Source: Bdellovibrio sp. (GTDB lineage Bacteria; Bdellovibrionota; Bdellovibrionia; Bdellovibrionales; Bdellovibrionaceae). Taken from it: 10,703 bases of DNA. Below the pieces are notes generated by a model. It saw nothing but the letters and a program-made list of their open reading frames with translations. It did not search any database and was not told the DNA's origin. Position 1 is the stretch's first letter; the number at the start of each line of letters is the position of its first letter. Of this stretch, positions 4,807 through 10,703 are shown one piece after another. The stretch spans positions 1 to 10,703 of the forward strand of contig JAGIAF010000103.1 of assembly GCA_017745015.1 (NCBI GenBank). Reading direction: 5' to 3'. The translations under genes and the position numbers were made by a program.

Positions 4807-6861
4807 ATGAGAATTCGTTATTCATTCTTATCTAGAATCGTAATCGCAGCGTTAACAAGCCAAGCAATGATGGTCCATCCGGTTTTTGCTGGCGATGACG
4901 TCGGTGTTCACACTCCGCTGAGTATTCATTTGCATTCTAATGATTCCGAATGGGAAAAGCACAATAAAGCCCAAATGGGCATCTGGGCCCAGCAGGTTGC
5001 GGATGCTGAAAATGCTGCCTATGCGAACTATCAAAAGATCGAAAATGGCATTATTCAAAATCCGATGGCAGCTCTTGATAATCTCGTTAAAGTCGCGAAT
5101 CACAATGCCAGGTATGCACCCGTCTTTGCTGAAGGAGACTCCGATGGCCCCCTTATGCCACTTGCTCATGGCGAAAAAAATGTGGATCGACGCCTTTTCG
5201 AAATCGGGGTGAAATACGTTAAATCCATGCCACAAGGTCAGGTCAGTTCAGTTGAGCTATCACAAGGCACTGGCGATAAAGTTCTTATGACGATCATCGC
5301 CCATGAAAAGGCCAAAACAAATCCTTTTATCTTACTTGAATCGATGGTCAATCTGAATGATCTTTACACAATCTCTGACATATCAGCGTCTTCCTCCAAG
5401 TTGAAAGCCGGCTACAATCCACATCACCATGGGTATCATGCTTACGATACAGCATTCTACAACCTTGCTGATACTCTTGGCGTAACAGGAATTGATAAAT
5501 CGCCAACTTACTCACATCACGACTATACAATCATTGCACCACCTCCACCTACCCCTATTGAGGTCAGTGAGCTTCGCGCTAATGCAGCGGCAGGCAGTGT
5601 CCTTTCTCAAAGAAAGCTTGCTGAATTAGAGACAAAATCTTTTCAAGCTGTCAAAAAGTCATTTGCTAAATTCCTTCCTCTAAAAAATATGGATGAAGCT
5701 CAAAAAAAATCTGCGCTTGCCGAGTACGCTCAGCTTAAAGGTGTTCAGGTTGCCAGCGGATCTTACGATGTGATGCTGCAGTCACTTCAAGATCAAATTG
5801 ATTTAAAGAATAAGCATCGATTAGATGCTTTAAATATCGCGGCCAAAAAAGTTTATAAACAACAAATGGATGACTATAAAGCTGGCGCAGCTGAACGCGA
5901 GCAAGTTGTTCAAACTAAATCACTACCTGAGATGGTTAAAGCGAATGACCGCGCCGGTGTAGCTGATGCTATGGAAAAAATGCTCCCATGGTCGATCATG
6001 GAACCGTCTGAGAAGCTCTTCTGGCGTGACTATGTGGATGCCGTCCGTACTCCTAATTATGATAATGCACCAATTCTTTTCCGAGGTATCGATAAACAAG
6101 AAAAGCTCCAAGCCTTAACTGACAGCAGCGGTAAAGTAATTGGTGGAGGTCTGTTCTCCAAGCGTCTGACTGCGGGTTCTGGTTCTCACTTGTTTAAACT
6201 AAAAGGTTTGGTAGAGACCTTTGAAACATTCGGTACTGACGGCGTGAATACGACTGCAAAGAAAGCGGTGTCCCCATTGAACCAACCTCATACTTTAACA
6301 AAAATGATGATGAATCATGCCGCAAACCCGCAAGGCTCTCCATTTCTTTCTTTAACCTTCGACCTCCAAGTAGCCTACAACTTCAGTACCGGCGATTCTA
6401 TTACAGCAGAGAGTCCCGCTCAATTGGCGAAAATAACGCCGTCATTTTTGAATAGCAATGCTTCAGGTGGTCTTGCCACAATTCGCATCGACAAACGCAG
6501 ATTGATTACGAACAGTGTTTCGGGCTTTGCGAGCGAAGTTGAGGTTTTAGCTTCGATGTTAATCTTTCCTGACGAAGTTCTTCTATTAGAAAAAGGCATA
6601 GAATACTATACCAAAACACAGGACAACAATGCAGCTGGTAATTATAGATTCGAACAGGTCAAACGCATGACCGAGGAACAATATTACGAAAAAGCTCGCT
6701 CAGTGGTTTACCAAAAAACGGGCGTGGTTTTGCCGCAAACTTATCAAGAGCTGGCACAGCAAGGGACTAAGGCCTTCTTTGACGGTTTGAACGACATGGA
6801 AGCCCGCCTTCGTCGCGTGAATCCAAATCAACCTTTGATTTGCTCGAAAGTATTTCAATAA
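4807..6861 (+). CDS. Exported ADP-ribosyltransferase-like protein (paralogue 1)
   Basis: A 684-residue protein with a Sec signal peptide (residues 1-28, cut after HPVFA). The C-terminal domain (about 415-605) has the three R-S-E mono-ADP-ribosyltransferase motifs in order. These are Arg426 in APILFRGI, Ser515-Leu-Thr517 in GSPFLSLTFDLQVAYNF, and Glu577-Val-Glu579 in FASEVEVLASMLIFPDEV, the last being the NAD-glycohydrolase/transferase Glu-x-Glu. Such enzymes move ADP-ribose from NAD to a protein, often as toxins. The N-terminal part (30-240) has a HHH cluster (206-208) shared with the downstream paralogue. A Pro-rich linker, IIAPPPPTP (242-250), leads to a charged helical region (255-400). 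The C-terminus QPLICSKVFQ holds the only cysteine (Cys679). First gene of a three-gene operon; its TAA overlaps the next ATG by one base. Export plus the ART motifs suggests an effector acting outside the cell. Family is well supported, target unknown. No immunity gene is apparent, consistent with NAD being absent from the periplasm. Confidence 0.78.
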   Translation: MRIRYSFLSRIVIAALTSQAMMVHPVFAGDDVGVHTPLSIHLHSNDSEWEKHNKAQMGIWAQQVADAENAAYANYQKIENGIIQNPMAALDNLVKVANHNARYAPVFAEGDSDGPLMPLAHGEKNVDRRLFEIGVKYVKSMPQGQVSSVELSQGTGDKVLMTIIAHEKAKTNPFILLESMVNLNDLYTISDISASSSKLKAGYNPHHHGYHAYDTAFYNLADTLGVTGIDKSPTYSHHDYTIIAPPPPTPIEVSELRANAAAGSVLSQRKLAELETKSFQAVKKSFAKFLPLKNMDEAQKKSALAEYAQLKGVQVASGSYDVMLQSLQDQIDLKNKHRLDALNIAAKKVYKQQMDDYKAGAAEREQVVQTKSLPEMVKANDRAGVADAMEKMLPWSIMEPSEKLFWRDYVDAVRTPNYDNAPILFRGIDKQEKLQALTDSSGKVIGGGLFSKRLTAGSGSHLFKLKGLVETFETFGTDGVNTTAKKAVSPLNQPHTLTKMMMNHAANPQGSPFLSLTFDLQVAYNFSTGDSITAESPAQLAKITPSFLNSNASGGLATIRIDKRRLITNSVSGFASEVEVLASMLIFPDEVLLLEKGIEYYTKTQDNNAAGNYRFEQVKRMTEEQYYEKARSVVYQKTGVVLPQTYQELAQQGTKAFFDGLNDMEARLRRVNPNQPLICSKVFQ

Positions 6862-8186
6862 TGCATAAACTGCGCGCGTTTCTTTTTTGTTCAATCCTTC
6901 TTTTAGGACTGTGGGCCCTGGCGGCCTCCAGTCCCGAAGATTTTTTGCACGAGCAAAAGTTGATTCGCGTGTATGTCGATGCTGCTCCTGGCTTTGGCCA
7001 TCAGTCTGCGGGAATCTCGGTAATGCGTCGTATGCGTGAGATGGGTTTTGATGGACAATTTGAAGTGGTCTATCAAGAGGCCGTCGAAGCAAAAATTAAA
7101 AAGATCTATCCAAGTTTTCCTGAAGGCATTGAAGGTCAAATTCGCTATGTCGGCGCGATGGATTACGTTAAGAACTTTGCGCAAGTTGAGCACGTGAATA
7201 TCGCGGTGTCTGGTGCAGATGATGGTTCTGGAGACTCTTTCCGTAAAGTAGCAAAGGCTTATACTTACTTGCGTCTGCAACCTCTTGGTTGGGGTCAGTC
7301 AGCTATGTATGGCAAAGAAACGAAAGTTCTTGGCAGCCTTCAAAACTTGCCTTTAACGAACTTAAATTCCCCCAAGCAAGAACAGTTCAAAGAGTTGGTA
7401 CGCACGAATTCAGATCTTTCACCAGATAAGAAAGAATTCGTTTTCAAATTCGCGGAACTCGCGGCAAATAATCTTTCCTTCCCCGTCTATGGCGTGGGTA
7501 TACAAACTTATGCGCCTCAACGTATGTACTTTTATGGCAAAGCGGTGAAATCTGCGGCTCAAAAAATTAATTCCGACAAAGCGGTTATCGTTCCAGTTCT
7601 TTCTCCATTCAACGCTCAAGAAATGGATACGATGAATAAGGTTTTCGGAAAAACCGCGGGCTTTGAAGCGGCCACAGCGGCCGAGCTCAAGCATCAAAAG
7701 CAAATGCACTTAATGACGCCAGCAGAATTCGCGGCGTTACCGCAAGTAAAGCCAGGTCATGTTTATTTTGTCTTTGTCGGATCTGTGCCTCAAGCGGTTT
7801 TCAATTTCTTCTATGAGCAAGCGAACTTGCCAGTCTGGGTTGCTGGAAAAAATGCGATGAGCTTTGCTGTCACTAAGGGTAAACCTTATTTTAATACAGT
7901 TGATGATTACTTCCTCCCTGAAAAAAATAAGCTGTCTGCGGCTTCCATCAAAGTCCTCGAAAAGGCGCAGCAAGGATTCACCGCAGGTTATATGGAGTTT
8001 GCAAATCAAGGATCCTTAAGAGCCGTGACTCAATTTATTCTTGAGGCTTCAAGCCCAGGTACCGAGCTTGAAGCCTTCTTTCATAGCTTGGGCGAGAAGA
8101 TGTCTTCTAACGACAAAGTCCGCGAGGGACTTCGCCATGCGATTGACTCCGGACCCGCTCCTCTTTGCTCACAGGTATTTAACTAA
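6861..8186 (+). CDS. Exported protein with GT-B glycosyltransferase-like motifs
   Basis: A 441-residue protein. ATG 6861 is used because its A is the last base of the upstream TAA (TAATG), implying translational coupling; only a weak GAAAG precedes it. A signal peptide spans residues 1-22 (cut after LWALAA). The N-terminal KLIRVYVDAAPGFGHQSAG (33-51) resembles the G-x-G-H-x-x-A nucleotide-fold loop of GT-B enzymes such as MurG or diacylglycerol glycosyltransferases. The C-terminal half has VYFVFVGSVPQ (301-311), LPVWVAGKNAMSFAVTKGKP (323-342) and FNTVDDYFLP (344-353), which resemble the sugar-nucleotide-binding half of the same fold. An Asp/Gly-rich SGADDGSGDSF (117-127) is also notable. It ends APLCSQVFN; Cys436 is the sole cysteine of the mature protein, and the tail matches those of its unrelated neighbours. 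A GT-B enzyme outside the cytoplasm would lack its usual donor, so delivery into another cell, or loss of activity, are the options. Fold is an inference from motifs. Confidence 0.55.
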   Translation: MHKLRAFLFCSILLLGLWALAASSPEDFLHEQKLIRVYVDAAPGFGHQSAGISVMRRMREMGFDGQFEVVYQEAVEAKIKKIYPSFPEGIEGQIRYVGAMDYVKNFAQVEHVNIAVSGADDGSGDSFRKVAKAYTYLRLQPLGWGQSAMYGKETKVLGSLQNLPLTNLNSPKQEQFKELVRTNSDLSPDKKEFVFKFAELAANNLSFPVYGVGIQTYAPQRMYFYGKAVKSAAQKINSDKAVIVPVLSPFNAQEMDTMNKVFGKTAGFEAATAAELKHQKQMHLMTPAEFAALPQVKPGHVYFVFVGSVPQAVFNFFYEQANLPVWVAGKNAMSFAVTKGKPYFNTVDDYFLPEKNKLSAASIKVLEKAQQGFTAGYMEFANQGSLRAVTQFILEASSPGTELEAFFHSLGEKMSSNDKVREGLRHAIDSGPAPLCSQVFN

Positions 8187-8195
8187 AGGATTGAT

Positions 8196-10097
8196 ATGAA
8201 ACTGTTCTCAAGTTCGAAGTATTTCATAGTTCTCGCCTTAAGTCCGCTTTTGTTGGCATTACCTGCCCATGCCGAGAGTGATAATGACGGTTTCATAAAC
8301 CTAAATGTCGAAGATACAATTAATGAAGCCAAAGTGAATCACTTGGCTTTTCAGGCTTATGATCAAGCTCAGCAAAAGATCATCGCGAATCCGCAAGCCA
8401 TGCTTGAAGCCATCGTCGAGCTCATCAACAATCCTAAGTTCTTTTTTGGCGCCAATGAGTTAATGTACAAAGTCCAAACTCAATATCGCTCTGACCTGCC
8501 AGCGGGAACTATTGTCGACACCGTGCTGACAACAAATTCTCGCGGCGAAAACATCATGACCTTAGTTATGCACGATTCCGTTCGAACTAATCCGTACTCG
8601 TTGTTAGAAGCCATGATTGCTTTAGAGAAGGCGGTTAAAGCAAGCGATATCGCCGCTGTTAAGATGACTTTGAAACCGGGCGCGAACGTTCATCATCATG
8701 CAGAAAATGCTTACCACAGCCAAAAATTTAAACTTTCAAATCTTATCCACGCTCCAGGCATGATGGATGTGATTTCCCAACCAGGAATTCTAAGTTTAAT
8801 AATTCATCCTATTATTGAACAGGAAATGAAAAATAACGCCCGTGCGGGAAGTACTCTTGCTCAAAGGAAGCTAGCAGAATCTGCTTCTTATGCAGGCCAA
8901 CTCTTTAAAGTTGGAATGACAAAGTTTTTGCCGATTACTAAATTAGACGACGCTTCAAAGAAAAAGTATTTTGCAGACTATGCCAAAATGAAAGGCTTTC
9001 CAGTCTCTTCATCTGAAAATCTGCAAGAAGCCACAGCTTCATTTTTCAATCAGTCGGACCTTCAATATAAACGGAATCTGGATCAATTAAATGCGTCCGC
9101 TAAGAAAGCTTATAAAGCGCGAAGAGACGAATATAAAAAAGGTGCCGCAGAACGCGAACAATTAGTTCAGACTAAGTCTCTCAGTGAGATGGTTAAAGCC
9201 AATGACCGCGAAGGCGTTGCAAAGGCTATGGAAGTGATGATCCCTTGGCCCCTTCTGGAGCCGACAGAAAAAGTTTTCTGGAAGGACTATATCGAAGCCG
9301 TTCGCCATCCCAACTATACGAATGCTCCTATTCTATTCCGTGGTTTAGATAAAAGCGAAAAGTTACAGAGCATCACTGATGCTAAGGGCAATGTGATTGG
9401 CGGCGGCATGTTTTCCAAAAGATTAACCGCAGGTTCAGGTTCACATCTTTATAAACTAAAAGGTCTGCCGGAAACATTTGAAACCTTGGGGACTGGCAAG
9501 GCTCTGGAATACTTTCCCAAAGATTCGATTCCTTTGAACTTCCCCCACACTCTCACTGGAATGATGATTAATCATGCTCGTAATCCGCAAGGCTCGCCAT
9601 TTATTTCTCTTACCTATGAACTCACTGTTGCATGGGGTTTTGCAGCTGGTGAAGTGAGTGCGGCAAAAGTTTCTGCAACTGAAAAACAACTTAAAGAGTT
9701 CCTGAACAGCAACGCTTCAGGAGGAGTCGCAACGGTTCGCATTGATAAGCGCCGTCTTCTAACGAACAGTTTTTCAGCTTATCCGGGTGAACTGGAAGTA
9801 TTAAGCTCCATGCTGATTTTCCCTGATGAGGTTCTTTATCTTGAAAAGGGATTGGTGTACGAGGTTGATGATGGTGTTCATGTCCCTAAAAAAGTGGAGC
9901 GCGTTAGCATCGAAGACTACTATGCTCGCGCCCGAAGCGCTGTTTATCAAAAAACAGGGATTAATCTTCCGAAAGATTTTGATGCCAATGCCGAAGCCAA
10001 CTACGGAATTTACAAAAATGGCGTCAGCGAACTAACGGCCATTTTCTCCCGAACAAATCCTGAAGCTCCTCTCTCTTGCGCTAGAATCTTCCAATAG
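8196..10097 (+). CDS. Exported ADP-ribosyltransferase-like protein (paralogue 2)
   Basis: A 633-residue homologue of the first operon gene, alignable along nearly its whole length. Signal peptide 1-26 (cut after LPAHA). The ART-like domain (about 370-560) keeps Arg382 in APILFRGL, Ser471-Leu-Thr473 in GSPFISLTYELTVAWGF, and Glu532-Leu-Glu534 in GELEVLSSMLIFPDEV. The most conserved block runs from AAEREQLVQTKSL (317-329) through GGGMFSKRLTAGSGSHLYKL (402-421). The HHH cluster is at 166-168. Compared with paralogue 1 it lacks a segment in the N-terminal region (the area of residues 105-140 there) and the Pro-rich linker. AAAGGA (8185-8190) overlaps the stop of the preceding gene, five bases before ATG 8196, so the three genes form one operon. 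The C-terminus APLSCARIFQ contains the only cysteine (Cys628). Retention of all three motifs in both copies argues for activity; the divergence suggests different targets. Confidence 0.78.
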   Translation: MKLFSSSKYFIVLALSPLLLALPAHAESDNDGFINLNVEDTINEAKVNHLAFQAYDQAQQKIIANPQAMLEAIVELINNPKFFFGANELMYKVQTQYRSDLPAGTIVDTVLTTNSRGENIMTLVMHDSVRTNPYSLLEAMIALEKAVKASDIAAVKMTLKPGANVHHHAENAYHSQKFKLSNLIHAPGMMDVISQPGILSLIIHPIIEQEMKNNARAGSTLAQRKLAESASYAGQLFKVGMTKFLPITKLDDASKKKYFADYAKMKGFPVSSSENLQEATASFFNQSDLQYKRNLDQLNASAKKAYKARRDEYKKGAAEREQLVQTKSLSEMVKANDREGVAKAMEVMIPWPLLEPTEKVFWKDYIEAVRHPNYTNAPILFRGLDKSEKLQSITDAKGNVIGGGMFSKRLTAGSGSHLYKLKGLPETFETLGTGKALEYFPKDSIPLNFPHTLTGMMINHARNPQGSPFISLTYELTVAWGFAAGEVSAAKVSATEKQLKEFLNSNASGGVATVRIDKRRLLTNSFSAYPGELEVLSSMLIFPDEVLYLEKGLVYEVDDGVHVPKKVERVSIEDYYARARSAVYQKTGINLPKDFDANAEANYGIYKNGVSELTAIFSRTNPEAPLSCARIFQ

Positions 10098-10105
10098 TAG
10101 TTTAT

Positions 10106-10133
10106 GACACACCTTTGCTACCAAAAGTGTGTC
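10106..10133. terminator. Hairpin between convergent genes
   Basis: GACACAC (10106-10112) and GTGTGTC (10127-10133) are perfect 7-bp complements. TTT (10114-10116) with AAA (10124-10126) can extend the stem after a one-base bulge. It fills the 41-base gap between the end of the operon and the convergent minus-strand gene, where a shared terminator is expected. Neither strand has a proper T-tract after it, so its strength is uncertain. Confidence 0.5.
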
Positions 10134-10138
10134 CGTAC

Positions 10139-10703
10139 CTATTGGCCGAAGTAGCGATTGATGGCGTCGGCGACTTCTGCTGATTCGTTGATTGTGCGTT
10201 GGCTGATTGAGATCTTCTTAGCGTGATATCCCAAGGCGCGCAGTTGTTGCGTATGCCATGGTTCATCGCTCACGTTTGATAGATTGTAGGCTGAATTTTG
10301 ATAGCCAAATTGGGCTGCGATGTCTTGTGTGTTGATGTCGGTTCTTTTGCGATCCACCCACAGGCGTGCGGTTTGAGCTACGTGGCAGCTGACGCAGTCC
10401 ATGTTTTCTGGATTAAAGACTTTTGGATTTTCGATGCGATATGCGGCTTTTACTTCGGTACGAATCAAGTCTTCGTTTTTAGTGCGCAGACGTTGTGATT
10501 CCGCTACCAAGTTTTGAATAGTGTCTTCACCCGTTGCGCGAGATCCTGTAATGCCGCCACCAGAGAAAAGCTCACCACTTGTTACAACATTTACGAAAGA
10601 CTGTGCGGTGTTTTTCCCTAAGCGCGGAAGAGTGATCGAAGTGAGCTCGCCGTTTTTATAATCAAACGCACCGAAGAGCCACATGGCGCCGCCACCGCGA
10701 AGG
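10139..10703 (-). CDS. C-type haem-motif protein, C-terminal part (5' end outside window)
   Basis: The frame stays open to the right edge: codons upstream of the ATG at 10684 read LRGGGAMWLFGAFD, so that Met is probably internal and the N-terminus, including any signal peptide, lies beyond 10703. At least 187 residues are visible. CVSCH, encoded at 10396-10382, is a covalent c-type haem-binding motif in PENMDCVSCHVAQTARLW. No Met occurs C-terminal to it, so a Met sixth ligand would have to lie upstream or be replaced by His (two candidates, in PWHTQQ and GYHAKK). The remaining sequence does not match a cytochrome family I recognise; the 'DCVSCHVAQTA' style is common in large periplasmic proteins with a single haem-like site. 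The stop TAG is at 10141-10139, convergent with the effector operon, so the two are transcribed independently. Confidence 0.7.
   Translation of the reverse strand, partial: LRGGGAMWLFGAFDYKNGELTSITLPRLGKNTAQSFVNVVTSGELFSGGGITGSRATGEDTIQNLVAESQRLRTKNEDLIRTEVKAAYRIENPKVFNPENMDCVSCHVAQTARLWVDRKRTDINTQDIAAQFGYQNSAYNLSNVSDEPWHTQQLRALGYHAKKISISQRTINESAEVADAINRYFGQ

Noticed and set aside
6840..6860. TTG 6840 as the start of the GT-B-like gene
   Set aside because: It would put seven extra residues before the signal peptide; ATG 6861 overlaps the upstream stop as TAATG, a typical coupled start.
4807..10097. Lipoprotein assignment for the three operon products
   Set aside because: The conserved cysteine is at the C-terminus, not behind a lipobox; the N-termini show ordinary signal peptidase I sites.
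4807..10097. Mobile element or recent DNA duplication bounded by direct repeats
   Set aside because: The ART paralogues are similar as proteins but clearly diverged as DNA, and no transposase or terminal repeats are visible around them.
10298..10498. Plus-strand 66-residue frame at the right end, with DVLCVDVGS-like sequence
   Set aside because: It is antisense to the gene encoding CVSCH and has no ribosome-binding site or recognisable motif.

Overview
The window contains eight protein-coding genes, six complete and one cut off at each end. There are no tRNA, rRNA, CRISPR or insertion-sequence signatures. Base composition is moderate (roughly mid-40s % GC by eye). Four consecutive genes or operon members carry clear Sec-type signal peptides, so the source is a Gram-negative bacterium that exports many proteins. 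The overall style (AceE-type pyruvate dehydrogenase next to many lineage-specific secreted proteins) recalls Bdellovibrio and relatives. That is an impression, not a proof: no rRNA or definitive marker lies in the window.

Layout, left to right. (1) 3-1778 is the C-terminal two thirds of a homodimeric pyruvate dehydrogenase E1 (AceE-like), truncated by the left edge. A strong intrinsic terminator (1847-1876) follows it but lies inside the first codons of the next gene. (2) 1821-2606 is a cytoplasmic alpha/beta hydrolase with a recognisable Ser-Asp-His triad. (3) 2664-3653 is an exported protein of unknown family whose two hydrophobic-strand motifs, ending in His203 and Cys257, look like a caspase-type (clan CD) His/Cys dyad. 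Its ribosome-binding site is buried in a perfect 10-bp inverted repeat. (4) 3668-4108 is a small cytoplasmic protein resembling general-stress-type proteins. (5) 4166-4666 is an Ogt-type O6-alkylguanine-DNA alkyltransferase.

The most interesting part is the three-gene operon 4807-10097. The outer two genes are paralogues. Each encodes a signal peptide, a helical N-terminal region and a C-terminal R-S-E (Arg / Ser-Leu-Thr / Glu-x-Glu) ADP-ribosyltransferase-like domain. Between them is an exported protein with GT-B glycosyltransferase-like motifs. It overlaps the first gene by one base (TAATG), and the third gene's Shine-Dalgarno overlaps the stop of the second. Although the middle protein is unrelated to the outer two, all three end in the same short tail: Pro-Leu, a cysteine, then Ser/Ala-x-Val/Ile-Phe-Gln/Asn at the very C-terminus. 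In each mature protein this is the only cysteine. This looks like a common C-terminal sorting, attachment or assembly tag on a set of exported protein-modifying enzymes. The operon leader can fold into a 13-bp helix that hides the Shine-Dalgarno and runs up to the start codon.

On the far right, a convergent minus-strand gene (10139 to beyond the right edge) encodes a protein with a c-type haem motif. The longest non-coding gap is 140 bp (4667-4806) and is described below.
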